Positions 7,845 to 16,433 of a stretch of DNA of 19,875 nucleotides are shown here, piece by piece. Source of the stretch: WLWS01 sp047638675 (GTDB lineage Bacteria; Pseudomonadota; Gammaproteobacteria; Eutrophobiales; Eutrophobiaceae); NCBI GenBank assembly GCA_047638675.1, contig JBLIML010000051.1, positions 1-19,875 on the forward strand, read 5' to 3'. Within the stretch, counting starts at the first letter, position 1, and every line of letters starts with the position of its first letter. The translations under genes and the position numbers were made by a program. Under the pieces are notes generated by a model. That model saw only the letters and a list, made by a program, of their open reading frames with translations, did no database searches and was not told the origin of the DNA.

Positions 7845-9857
7845 ATGCTCTCGAGGCGAGAACTGGCCAATGCTATCCGCGCACTAAGTATGGACGCGGT
7901 TCAACGCGCCAATATTGGTCACCCTGGGGCTCCCATGGGCATGGCCGATATGGCAGAAGTGCTATGGAATGATTTCCTCAAACATAATCCAGGCAATCCC
8001 GGCTGGGTCGATCGCGATCGCTTTGTCATGTCCAATGGTCATGGCTCAATGTTGATGTATGCCTTATTGCACCTTAGCGGCTATGCACTTTCCATGGACG
8101 ACATTAAGGACTTTAGACAATTACACTCCAAAACGCCTGGTCACCCTGAGTTTGGCTATACCCCGGGCATTGAAACCACTACCGGGCCTCTGGGGCAAGG
8201 ACTGGCTAACGCTGTAGGATTCGCTCTCGCCGAGCGCACAATGGCAAATCAATTCAACCAGGATGACATCGCTATTGTTGATCACTATACCTATGTCTCC
8301 GTAGGCGATGGCTGTTTGATGGAAGGCATTTCCCATGAAGCCAGCTCTCTGGCGGGAACCCTTGGACTGGGTAAACTTATCGCACTCTATGACAGTAACA
8401 AGATTTCTATTGATGGTGATATCGAGGGCTGGTTTACCGAAGATGTCGCGGCCCGCTTCGAAGCTTATCACTGGCATGTCATTCGTGAGGTGGACGGGCA
8501 CGATCCTGAACAGGTGAAAGCTGCCCTGCAAAGCGCTCAGACCGTTACTGACAAACCTTCTCTGATTTGCTGTAAGACCATCATCGGTTGGGGCTCGCCA
8601 AATAAACAGGGCAAAGAATCCAGTCACGGGGCACCTCTAGGTGAAGACGAAGTGGCGCTGGTGAGAGAAACCATCGGTTGGCACTATCCGGCCTTTGAGA
8701 TCCCGGACGAGCAGTATCAGGCCTGGGATGCACGGAAAGCGGGGGAACAAAAGGAATCTGAATGGCAAAAGAAATTCGAGGCCTATGAGGAAAAATACCC
8801 GAAACTGGCTGCGGAATTTCAACGGCGCATGCACGGTGAGCTACCAGAAGACTGGCAAAAAACCTGCGAGACGTTTATCCAAAGTAGTGCAGAAAAAGCG
8901 GAATCAATTGCGTCCCGTAAAGCCTCTCAAAATGCACTCAACGCCTATGGTCCTATCCTGCCGGAGCTGTTTGGTGGATCAGCAGATCTCACCGGTTCTA
9001 ACCTGACCGCATGGTCGGGTTCAAACTGGTTAAACCATGGCGCCCTCGACGGCAACTATCTGTCCTATGGCGTACGAGAATTCGCCATGGTGGCGATAAA
9101 CAACGGCATGGCGCTGCACGGTGGATTTATCCCCTATGGCGGCACGTTTCTTATCTTCTCCGATTATGCTCGCAACGCTTTACGTATGGCGGCGCTGATG
9201 AAACAACGAAATATCCTCGTCTTCAGTCATGATTCCATTGGCCTTGGAGAAGACGGCCCCACACATCAGGCAGTGGAACAAGCGGCGAGCTTACGCCTTA
9301 TCCCAAATATGTCGGTCTGGCGTCCCTGTGACGGTGTAGAAACTGCCATCGCCTGGCAAGCGGCGATAGAGAATAAGAACAAACCCACCTCTTTGCTTTT
9401 ATCACGGCAAAACCTCCCGCACATCGAGCGATCGCTGGAACAAATCGAACTAATTCATCGAGGCGCATACGTGCTGATCGAGAGCGAGGGAAGTCCAGAC
9501 GCCATAATCATCGCCACCGGCTCAGAGGTAGGCATTGCGGTAGAAACAGCCCAGCAATTAAAGCAGAAGGGACGCAATATTCGCGTAGTCTCAATGCCAT
9601 CATGTGATACTTTTGATGCGCAGGATGAACATTATCGCAGTACAGTATTACCCCCTGATTGTCGTATTCGCATTGCCATCGAAGCGGGTAGTCCCGATTA
9701 CTGGCGTAAGTATGTTGGTCTGGATGGAGATGTTCTTGGCGTAGCAACTTTTGGTGAGTCAGCACCAGCGCAACATGTCTATGAGCACTTTGGTATAACA
9801 ACGACAGGCTTGTCTGAGTTGGTAGAAAAGAATCTTACAAAACATATAGAAAAATAA
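7845..9857 (+). CDS. tkt: Transketolase
   Basis: Transketolase moves two-carbon units between sugar phosphates with thiamine diphosphate, in the pentose phosphate pathway and in Calvin-cycle regeneration of ribulose-5-phosphate. I choose the ATG at 7845 (MLSRRELANAIRALSMD) because a GGAGA Shine-Dalgarno stands 5-6 bases before it and the N-terminus matches the E. coli enzyme (MSSRKELANAIRALSMD); an in-frame ATG 12 bases upstream has none. The 670-residue protein has the conserved His26, His66 and His100, the thiamine-diphosphate motif VGDGCLMEGISHEA (153-166), and further on DSIGLGEDGPTHQ. Length and domain order are normal. It is the first gene of tkt-gap-pgk-pyk; gap starts 14 bases after its stop. 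Confidence 0.98.
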   Translation: MLSRRELANAIRALSMDAVQRANIGHPGAPMGMADMAEVLWNDFLKHNPGNPGWVDRDRFVMSNGHGSMLMYALLHLSGYALSMDDIKDFRQLHSKTPGHPEFGYTPGIETTTGPLGQGLANAVGFALAERTMANQFNQDDIAIVDHYTYVSVGDGCLMEGISHEASSLAGTLGLGKLIALYDSNKISIDGDIEGWFTEDVAARFEAYHWHVIREVDGHDPEQVKAALQSAQTVTDKPSLICCKTIIGWGSPNKQGKESSHGAPLGEDEVALVRETIGWHYPAFEIPDEQYQAWDARKAGEQKESEWQKKFEAYEEKYPKLAAEFQRRMHGELPEDWQKTCETFIQSSAEKAESIASRKASQNALNAYGPILPELFGGSADLTGSNLTAWSGSNWLNHGALDGNYLSYGVREFAMVAINNGMALHGGFIPYGGTFLIFSDYARNALRMAALMKQRNILVFSHDSIGLGEDGPTHQAVEQAASLRLIPNMSVWRPCDGVETAIAWQAAIENKNKPTSLLLSRQNLPHIERSLEQIELIHRGAYVLIESEGSPDAIIIATGSEVGIAVETAQQLKQKGRNIRVVSMPSCDTFDAQDEHYRSTVLPPDCRIRIAIEAGSPDYWRKYVGLDGDVLGVATFGESAPAQHVYEHFGITTTGLSELVEKNLTKHIEK

Positions 9858-9871
9858 TTGGAGTAATAAGC

Positions 9872-10885
9872 ATGACAATAAAAGTAGGCATTAACGGATA
9901 TGGAAGAATCGGTAGAAATATTCTCAGAGCTTTGTATGAATCGGGTCGCAACGATGAATTTCAAATAGTGGCGATCAACGATCTTGGCGATGCGGCGACC
10001 AATGCGCATTTAACCCAATACGATACCGCCCATGGTAAATTTCCCGGCACGGTTTCCGTTGACGGCGAGTACATGGTCGTTAATGGCGATAAAATCCGGG
10101 TGCTGTCTGAGCGCAACCCAGCTGATTTGCCCTGGGGAGAATTAGGGGTCGATGTTGTGCACGAATCTACCGGCTTTTTTGCCAGCAAGGAAAAAGCCAG
10201 CGGTCATCTTCAGGGCGGCGCTAAAAAAGTGATTATTTCCGCTCCTGGCGGGAATGATGTTGATGCGACTGTCGTTTACGGTGTGAATCATCATGTTTTA
10301 AAAGCATCAGACACCGTTATTTCAAATGCCTCTTGCACCACGAATTGCCTGGCGCCACTGATCAAGGTTTTACATGAAAATATCGGCGTTGTTAGCGGCA
10401 CCATGACCACCATACATGCCTATACCAATGATCAGGTATTAACTGATGTGTATCACACCGACCTACGTCGCGCTCGTTCAGCAACCATGTCCATGATCCC
10501 GGCATCAACCGGCGCTGCAGCTGCGGTGGGTTTGGTTTTGCCGGAGCTGAAAGGCAAGATCGATGGTTATGCGGTGCGCGTACCAACAATTAATGTCTCT
10601 ATGGTCGACCTCAGTTTTGTTGCTGCAAGAGAAACCTCTACCGACGAAATTAACAAACTGATGAAAGCCGCGTCCGAAGGCGAACTCAAAGGGGTATTGG
10701 CTTACAACGACAAACCACTGGTCTCGATTGACTTCAATCACGACCCCGCATCATCGAGTTACGATGCCTCCCTGACCAAGGTGATTGAAGGTACCTTGGT
10801 AAAAGTCGTGTCCTGGTATGACAACGAATGGGGCTTCTCCAATCGTATGTTGGATACAACATCTGCATTGATGAACGCATCCTGA
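9872..10885 (+). CDS. gap: Type I glyceraldehyde-3-phosphate dehydrogenase
   Basis: This enzyme interconverts glyceraldehyde-3-phosphate and 1,3-bisphosphoglycerate, in glycolysis or, reversed, in the Calvin cycle. The 337-residue product has the dinucleotide fold GYGRIGRN (10-17), the catalytic SNASCTTNC with Cys155, and His182 in TTIHAYTNDQ. Asp37 in AINDL is the residue that usually favours NAD over NADP. At the place of the Leu-Pro pair of NAD-specific enzymes (DLPHKDLRR in Bacillus) it has Val193-Tyr194 (DVYHTDLRR), as also seen in part in erythrose-4-phosphate dehydrogenase (Epd). Other stretches (ALYESGR, GELGVDVV, VSIDFNHDP) are also Epd-like, but HAYTNDQ and VVHESTGFF favour GAPDH. 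A GGAG Shine-Dalgarno lies 8 bases before the ATG. Coenzyme preference cannot be settled from sequence alone. Confidence 0.93.
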   Translation: MTIKVGINGYGRIGRNILRALYESGRNDEFQIVAINDLGDAATNAHLTQYDTAHGKFPGTVSVDGEYMVVNGDKIRVLSERNPADLPWGELGVDVVHESTGFFASKEKASGHLQGGAKKVIISAPGGNDVDATVVYGVNHHVLKASDTVISNASCTTNCLAPLIKVLHENIGVVSGTMTTIHAYTNDQVLTDVYHTDLRRARSATMSMIPASTGAAAAVGLVLPELKGKIDGYAVRVPTINVSMVDLSFVAARETSTDEINKLMKAASEGELKGVLAYNDKPLVSIDFNHDPASSSYDASLTKVIEGTLVKVVSWYDNEWGFSNRMLDTTSALMNAS

Positions 10886-10890
10886 GCCTA

Positions 10891-12069
10891 ATGGCCAAAC
10901 TGAAAGGGATTCATGATGTAGATCTGGCTGGCAAGCGAGTTCTAATACGCGTCGATTACAATGTTCCGCTTACGGACGGCACGGTCGATGACGACACTCG
11001 TGTGCGAGCAACCTTACCCACACTACAACAGATCCTCGAGGCTGGTGCCTCTGTCATGTTGATGTCACATCTTGGTCGTCCTAAAGAAGGTGAATTCGAC
11101 GCCTCATCTTCGCTCCTGCCGGTCGCCTTATGTTTGTCATCATTGCTTAACAAAAATGTGCCTTTAATACCTGACTGGATAAACGGCGTCGATATTTTAC
11201 CGGGTGAGATTGTGATGTTGGAGAATGTGCGTTTCCAAAACGGCGAGCTTAAAAATAGTGATGATTTGGCAAAAAGAATGGCGGCATTATGTGATGTGTT
11301 CGTAAACGATGCCTTTGCTACGGCACATCGGGCGCAGGCCTCCACCCATGGCGTTGCCAAATTTGCGCCTGTTGCCTGTGCTGGCCCATTGCTAATGGCT
11401 GAGATCGAGGCACTTGGCAGAGCCTTTGAGAATCCAGCTAAACCAATGGTTGCGATCGTTGGTGGATCCAAAGTGTCTACCAAACTAACGGTTTTGAAAA
11501 CCCTCATGGACAAGATTGACCAATTGATTATAGGCGGTGGTATTGCCAACACCTTTCTAAAAGCTTGCGGTCACAACATTGGCAATTCACTGTATGAAGA
11601 AGATCTCGTTCCCGCGGCCTTGGCATTGCTGGCTTCGGCCAAGACACAAGGCAAGCTTATTCCCTTGCCTGTCGATCTTGTTTGCGCAAAGACCTTCAGC
11701 AAAGACGCGGATGCGCAAACAAAAATGATAAGTGAGGTTGAGGATGATGATCTGATTCTGGACGTTGGACCACAGACAGCCAAACTCTACGTCGACATAC
11801 TCAAGCAAGCCAAAACCATTGTCTGGAATGGCCCTCTCGGCGTATTTGAATTTGATGCTTTTGGCAATGGCACGAAAGTGCTCGCCGAAGCCATTGCGCG
11901 AAGCGATGCCTTCTCTGTTGCCGGTGGTGGCGACACCTTATCCGCCATCGCCAAATACGGGGTAAGCGAGGGCATTTCCTATATCTCCACCGGAGGCGGT
12001 GCTTTTCTCGAGTTTCTTGAGGGCAAACAACTACCCGCTATCGCTATTCTCGAAGCCTCGGAACACTAG
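10891..12069 (+). CDS. pgk: Phosphoglycerate kinase
   Basis: PGK transfers phosphate between 1,3-bisphosphoglycerate and ADP, the step next to GAPDH, and works in either direction. I place the start at the ATG at 10891 (MAKLKGIHDVDLAGKRVLIRVDYNVPL), 5 bases after the gap stop, because a longer in-frame reading would overlap gap by 58 bases with an unrelated N-terminus. No good Shine-Dalgarno is seen, so translation is probably coupled to gap. The 392-residue length is normal. Motifs are RVDYNVPL, the SHLGRP substrate loop, NDAFATAHRAQAST, IVGGSKVSTKL, NGPLGVFE and the C-terminal AGGGDTLSAI nucleotide loop. All are intact. Confidence 0.97.
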   Translation: MAKLKGIHDVDLAGKRVLIRVDYNVPLTDGTVDDDTRVRATLPTLQQILEAGASVMLMSHLGRPKEGEFDASSSLLPVALCLSSLLNKNVPLIPDWINGVDILPGEIVMLENVRFQNGELKNSDDLAKRMAALCDVFVNDAFATAHRAQASTHGVAKFAPVACAGPLLMAEIEALGRAFENPAKPMVAIVGGSKVSTKLTVLKTLMDKIDQLIIGGGIANTFLKACGHNIGNSLYEEDLVPAALALLASAKTQGKLIPLPVDLVCAKTFSKDADAQTKMISEVEDDDLILDVGPQTAKLYVDILKQAKTIVWNGPLGVFEFDAFGNGTKVLAEAIARSDAFSVAGGGDTLSAIAKYGVSEGISYISTGGGAFLEFLEGKQLPAIAILEASEH

Positions 12070-12073
12070 TCAT

Positions 12074-13516
12074 ATGCGCAGAACCAAAATCATTGCCACG
12101 GTAGGGCCCTCTACCGACAAGCCCGGCATGCTGGAAAAAGTGCTCCTGGCTGGCGTTGATCTTTTTCGGGTAAATTATTCCCACCAAAGCCATGCGGACC
12201 ACGAACGACGTGTTGCCGAAATCCGTAAGGTCGCCGCTTCCCTGAACATGGAAGTCGGCATCATTTGTGATCTCCAGGGCCCCAAAATCCGTATTGAAAA
12301 ATTTGCCGGTGGCAAGATCCTGTTGGGAGAGGGCGACAGTTTTACCATCAATGCAGAGATGGCAAACGATGCCGGCGACCAGCGCCAGGTTGGCGTGACC
12401 TACAAGGATCTTGCGCGCGATGTGAAAGTCGGCAACAAGCTTTTAGTGGATGATGGCAAACTCATCTTAAAAGTAATGGAAATCACCGGCCATCAAGTTA
12501 AATGTGAAGTGGTAATGGGCGGAGAGCTGTCCAACAGCAAGGGTATTAATCTGCAAGGTGGGGGCTTGTCTGCTGCGGCTTTAACAGCAAAAGATCAGGA
12601 AGATTTGAAGCATGGCGTAAAGATTGGTGCGGACTACTTTGCCATCTCATTCGCCCGCATGGCAGATGACATCCTGGAAGCACGACGATTGCTGGACGCG
12701 GAAGGCAGCAATGCCAGCATCATTGCAAAATTTGAAAGGGCTGAAGCACTTGAAAATGCAGAGTCCATTATTGAAGTGTCCGATGCGATTATGATCGCGC
12801 GCGGCGACCTGGGTGTCGAAATCGGCGATGCGGCGCTTCCCGCCGTACAAAAACGATTGATCAGGTTAGCTCAGGACATGGATCGCGCTGTTATTACCGC
12901 CACGCAAATGATGGAATCCATGATCGACCATCAAATTCCTCTCCGGGCTGAAGTCTTCGATGTGGCCAATGCCGTTCTTGATGGCACAGATGCTGTCATG
13001 CTCTCGGGAGAGACCAGCATTGGTTTGTTTCCGGACAAGGTGGTGGAATCCATGTCTCGAATATGTGAAGAAACAGAAAAACAACGTATGACTCGCGTAA
13101 GCGATCACAGGCTGAACTTACGCTTTGAACGGATCGATGAGGCCATTGCGATGTCCAGCATGTATGCTGCCAACCACATTGGTGCCAAAGCCATCGCGGC
13201 ACTCACAGAAACAGGATCCACCTGTTTATGGATGTCCCGAATCAGCTCCGGTATTCCCATCTTTGCATTCACCCGGAATACCTCAACTCTGCGCAAAGTG
13301 AAATTGTTTCGCGGTGTTTATCCCGTCCTTTTTGACATCACTCACACCAACCCTCTGGAAGCGAACAAGGAGATAATCGATAACTTGATAAAAAAGGAGA
13401 TTCTAAGTGACGGCGATTATGTGATCATTACCAAGGGCGATCTCCAGGGACATCGCGGAGGTACAAATAACATGAAAATACTGCAGGTGGGAGAGACGCT
13501 CGAGCATACGATTTGA
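12074..13516 (+). CDS. pyk: Pyruvate kinase, predicted potassium-independent type
   Basis: Pyruvate kinase converts phosphoenolpyruvate and ADP to pyruvate and ATP. The start is the ATG at 12074 (MRRTKIIATVGPSTDKPGML), 4 bases after the pgk stop; a longer reading frame into pgk lacks homology. The 480-residue protein has the N-terminal KIIATVGPS, FRVNYSH (31-37, normally RxNFSH), the substrate-site IAKFE (217-221), IMIARGDLGVEIG (239-251) and TATQMMESMI. At the site controlling potassium use, DLQGPKIRI (66-74) has Leu67, Gln68, Lys71 and Ile74, the set known for potassium-independent enzymes, instead of the Thr-Lys-Glu-Thr set of the potassium-dependent group. Some normally conserved spots differ, for example GINLQGGGLSAAAL where GVNLPG is usual. 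It ends the tkt-gap-pgk-pyk operon; no fructose-bisphosphate aldolase follows. Confidence 0.95.
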   Translation: MRRTKIIATVGPSTDKPGMLEKVLLAGVDLFRVNYSHQSHADHERRVAEIRKVAASLNMEVGIICDLQGPKIRIEKFAGGKILLGEGDSFTINAEMANDAGDQRQVGVTYKDLARDVKVGNKLLVDDGKLILKVMEITGHQVKCEVVMGGELSNSKGINLQGGGLSAAALTAKDQEDLKHGVKIGADYFAISFARMADDILEARRLLDAEGSNASIIAKFERAEALENAESIIEVSDAIMIARGDLGVEIGDAALPAVQKRLIRLAQDMDRAVITATQMMESMIDHQIPLRAEVFDVANAVLDGTDAVMLSGETSIGLFPDKVVESMSRICEETEKQRMTRVSDHRLNLRFERIDEAIAMSSMYAANHIGAKAIAALTETGSTCLWMSRISSGIPIFAFTRNTSTLRKVKLFRGVYPVLFDITHTNPLEANKEIIDNLIKKEILSDGDYVIITKGDLQGHRGGTNNMKILQVGETLEHTI

Positions 13517-13566
13517 AATCTCCAACACAAGCTCTCGAGTGCTATTTTCACATCACGCTATTAATG

Positions 13567-15306
13567 CTACTCATCATTACTCATGTATAACTTCGCATAG
13601 GCGCCATTTCGATTTAGCAATTCCATGTGGCTTCCGCTTTCAACAATCCTGCTGTTCTCTATAACTATCACACGATCAGCATTTTCGATAGTTGAAAGAC
13701 GATGAGCGATAATCAGACAAGTGCGATCCTTTCGCACCTCATCCAGGGCAAGTTGTATGGCACGTTCTGACTCGGTATCGAGAGCCGATGTTGCCTCGTC
13801 AAGGATCAAAATAGGAGAGTCCTTTAACAAAGCCCTCGCCATAGCAATGCGTTGACGCTGACCACCAGAAAGTTTTGAACCCTTGTCACCGATAGTTGCG
13901 TCAAGTCCTGCCGGCAGTTTGGCGATAAACTCCATGGCATGGGCTCTTTCTGCCGCCTTGATAACCTCTTCATCGCTAGCCTCACTCCTGCCGTAGGCGA
14001 TATTATGTTTTATCGTATCGTTAAACAGGACAATATCCTGGCTTACCAGAGCAATGTATTGTCGTAACTGACTCAAGGGCAGATCGCGTATATCATGCCC
14101 GTCCAGCAATATTTTGCCTTCTGTGTGTTGGTAAAAACGTGGCAATAAATTGGCCAGGGTTGATTTACCACTCCCGGATATACCAACAAAAGCAACGGTT
14201 TCACCCGCATTGATGACCAGGCTTATGTTTCTCAGCGCTTTGACATCACTATTGTCGTAACTAAAACTGAGATCAATAATCTCAATTTTCCCTTCAAGCC
14301 CTGTTAATATTTTACTGCCATTGTCTTCTTCCGCAGGCTCATCAAGCAAGGCGAAGACACTTTCTGAGGCAGCCAATCCACGTTGTATGTGCTCGTTAAT
14401 TCTGACTAGTCGCTTCAGAGGTCCCAGTATCATCAAAATGGCGGTAAAGAACGAGACGAAGTCATCAACGCGTATGCTGCCAGCTGCGGCCTTTTGAGCT
14501 GACAAATAGATTATCGCGGCCAGGGCCAGCGCTGTGACTAGCTGAACCAGAGGACTGCTGGCTATCGCTGCGCTGGAAAATTTCATGGAATAACGACGGT
14601 TGTTATTAATCGCCTTCTGGAAGCGTTCTTGCTCTTGCTGCTGTCCACCGTAAAGTTTAACAATACGTTCACCGTTTATTACCTCTCCAAGGATATGGTG
14701 AATGTCTCCCATGGAATCCTGCACATTGCGGCTCATACGCCGCAGACGTCGCCTTATTATCAGCAAAAACCCAGCGATGGCAGGCGCTGTAATCAAGGTG
14801 ATCATGGTCATTTCCCAGTCAATAAAAAGCATCCAGCCGAGCAGGCCCACTATAGTGAGAGAATCTCTGACCAAAACGTTAAGCACATTGGTCGAGGCTT
14901 CCTTGATTTGTGTGACATCGAAGGTAAATTTGGAAATTAGGCTGCCACTCGTTTGATGATCGTAGAATCGACTGGGAAAGGTCAGTAGTCTGGCAAACAA
15001 CAGACCGCGTAAATCCATAATCACCTTGTTTGCCACCCAGTGAAGAGACAGGCCGCTGACATAGTTGGCTATCGCAGCTATCACTGACAACAGGACAAGA
15101 GCCACAATAATTTGGGAGACTTTATCTGCATCCTGAGTCAGAAATACGCCTTCTATCATGTACTTGAAAAGTGCGGCCGTAGCTGGATTGGTAACAGCCA
15201 ACATGACCATCGCCAGAATAGAAATACCAAATACACGCCAATAGGGCCTCACATACTCAAGCAGACGAAGATAGAGATGTAAATCTGTAGATTTGCTTTT
15301 TACCAT
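13567..15306 (-). CDS. msbA: Lipid A export ABC transporter MsbA
   Basis: MsbA is an inner-membrane ABC half-transporter that flips core-lipid A across the membrane as a homodimer. The 579-residue product, the usual MsbA length, has a six-helix transmembrane domain (about 20-315) followed by a nucleotide-binding domain (about 340-579). Walker A is GISGSGKS (375-382), the Q-loop glutamine is near 423, the ABC signature LSGGQ is at 479-483, Walker B is ILILDE (499-504) and the switch histidine is His535. All are intact. The gene lies on the opposite strand from pyk and prkB, interrupting the carbon genes, and its 3' end is 50 bases from the pyk stop. MsbA is often followed by lpxK, but here it ends against pyk. 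Multidrug-type ABC exporters are an alternative, but length and segments such as FPSRFYDHQTSGSLISKFTFD favour MsbA. Confidence 0.93.
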   Translation of the reverse strand: MVKSKSTDLHLYLRLLEYVRPYWRVFGISILAMVMLAVTNPATAALFKYMIEGVFLTQDADKVSQIIVALVLLSVIAAIANYVSGLSLHWVANKVIMDLRGLLFARLLTFPSRFYDHQTSGSLISKFTFDVTQIKEASTNVLNVLVRDSLTIVGLLGWMLFIDWEMTMITLITAPAIAGFLLIIRRRLRRMSRNVQDSMGDIHHILGEVINGERIVKLYGGQQQEQERFQKAINNNRRYSMKFSSAAIASSPLVQLVTALALAAIIYLSAQKAAAGSIRVDDFVSFFTAILMILGPLKRLVRINEHIQRGLAASESVFALLDEPAEEDNGSKILTGLEGKIEIIDLSFSYDNSDVKALRNISLVINAGETVAFVGISGSGKSTLANLLPRFYQHTEGKILLDGHDIRDLPLSQLRQYIALVSQDIVLFNDTIKHNIAYGRSEASDEEVIKAAERAHAMEFIAKLPAGLDATIGDKGSKLSGGQRQRIAMARALLKDSPILILDEATSALDTESERAIQLALDEVRKDRTCLIIAHRLSTIENADRVIVIENSRIVESGSHMELLNRNGAYAKLYMSNDE

Positions 15307-15345
15307 CTATACTAGCCACATAATTATTCTTGATTCCATGAGAGG

Positions 15346-15351
15346 ATTATA
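15346..15351 (-). promoter_or_regulatory. Candidate -10 element for msbA
   Basis: A perfect TATAAT lies on the minus strand about 40 bases before the msbA ATG, so transcription could start near 15339. No convincing -35 hexamer stands 16-18 bases upstream. On the plus strand the same place reads TATAAC, a possible -10 for prkB. Only the hexamer itself supports this. Confidence 0.3.
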
Positions 15352-15365
15352 ACGTAATGCATAAA

Positions 15366-15385
15366 TGCTTCATGTAATGTAAGCA
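15366..15385. repeat. Imperfect inverted repeat in the msbA-prkB intergenic region
   Basis: TGCTT (15366-15370) and AAGCA (15381-15385) are inverted arms around a 10-base centre in the divergent region ahead of prkB. The centre includes TTCATGTAATGTAA, loosely similar to the T-rich/A-rich half-sites bound by LysR-type regulators such as CbbR. The match is weak and may be chance. Confidence 0.25.
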
Positions 15386-15432
15386 ATAAAGCCTTAACTA
15401 ACGTCCATTAACAGTAATTTTTGCCAGAACAT

Positions 15433-16353
15433 ATGTCTAAAAAACACCCCATAGTGGCCGTTACCGGCTCATCCGGATCCGGCACATCGAACGTTAAAAC
15501 GGCATTCGAGTTTATTTTCCGTGATGAAGGAATAAATCCAGCAATAATTGAGGGAGACAGCTTTCATCGCTACAACCGAAAAGAAATGGATGCGGCCACC
15601 AGAAAAGCGGCAGAGGAAAACCTTACCCTTACCCATTTCGGCCCAGAGGGCAATTTGTTTGATGAACTCGAAGCGCTGTTTAAAGGTTATGCGGCCTCAG
15701 GTACCGGCAAGCGTCGATATTATGTGCATAATGAAGAGGAAGGCGTCAAACATAACACACCACCAGGCACCCTAACCAAGTGGGAGCCTTTGCCGGACAA
15801 CACCGATCTGCTTTTTTACGAAGGCTTACATGGCGGACTGGTCACCGACAGTGTCAATATTGATCAACATGTTGATTTATTAATTGGCGTGGTGCCGATT
15901 ATTAATCTGGAATGGATGCAGAAAATTTATCGAGATCAATCAGTGCGAGGCTACACCGCAGAAGATGCCACCAAAATGATCTTGAGACGCTTGCCAGACT
16001 ATGTGCATTACATCACCCCTCAATTCTCCCGCACTGACATAAATTTCCAACGAGTACCCACTATTGATACCTCGAACCCTTTTGAACCGGAGCAAATCCC
16101 CTCAAATGATCAAAGCCTGTCGGTGATACACATTCGTAACCCGAAAAAATTGCAGGTGGATTTTCGATATCTTCTGGAAATGCTCGATGGCTCTGTGATG
16201 TCCACTCCAGACACCATCGTTGTGCCCGCCGGCAAGAACGTCTTTGCCATGCAATTAATTATTAACCCGGTCATTCAGAGGATGATGCACGAACGTGAGA
16301 AAAGTTGGGACATGTCCGACAAGAAAAATGTTGTGCAGCGCAATACAAAATAA
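15433..16353 (+). CDS. prkB: Class I phosphoribulokinase (PrkB/CbbP)
   Basis: Phosphoribulokinase turns ribulose-5-phosphate and ATP into ribulose-1,5-bisphosphate, the RuBisCO substrate. I start at the ATG at 15433 (MSKKHPIVAVTGSSGSGTS), which matches the E. coli PrkB N-terminus; a TTG four codons earlier is less likely. The 306-residue product has the P-loop GSSGSGTS (12-19), EGDSFHRY (40-47) with the catalytic Asp42, LLFYEGLHGG, VVPIINLEWMQKI and YITPQFSRTDINFQRVPT, all close to the proteobacterial class I enzyme. Such genes also occur in organisms without a Calvin cycle, as in E. coli. The nearby tkt, gap and pgk fit a Calvin-cycle role, but RuBisCO is not seen here, so the role is inferred. 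Confidence 0.95.
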   Translation: MSKKHPIVAVTGSSGSGTSNVKTAFEFIFRDEGINPAIIEGDSFHRYNRKEMDAATRKAAEENLTLTHFGPEGNLFDELEALFKGYAASGTGKRRYYVHNEEEGVKHNTPPGTLTKWEPLPDNTDLLFYEGLHGGLVTDSVNIDQHVDLLIGVVPIINLEWMQKIYRDQSVRGYTAEDATKMILRRLPDYVHYITPQFSRTDINFQRVPTIDTSNPFEPEQIPSNDQSLSVIHIRNPKKLQVDFRYLLEMLDGSVMSTPDTIVVPAGKNVFAMQLIINPVIQRMMHEREKSWDMSDKKNVVQRNTK

Positions 16354-16433
16354 AGGGTCGAAAATTAGTCGCGGAAGAGTCCGGTTAAACACGCTATACT
16401 TCGGAGCGAGATAATTACTAAGGGATCATAACC

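Noticed and set aside
7619..7870. Minus-strand 83-codon open frame in the metK-tkt gap
   Set aside because: It has Cys- and Trp-rich composition unlike a real protein, no family resemblance, and overlaps the tkt start.
13517..13566. Bidirectional terminator between pyk and msbA
   Set aside because: Only short CTCGAG palindromes are present; no stable stem with a U-run on either strand.
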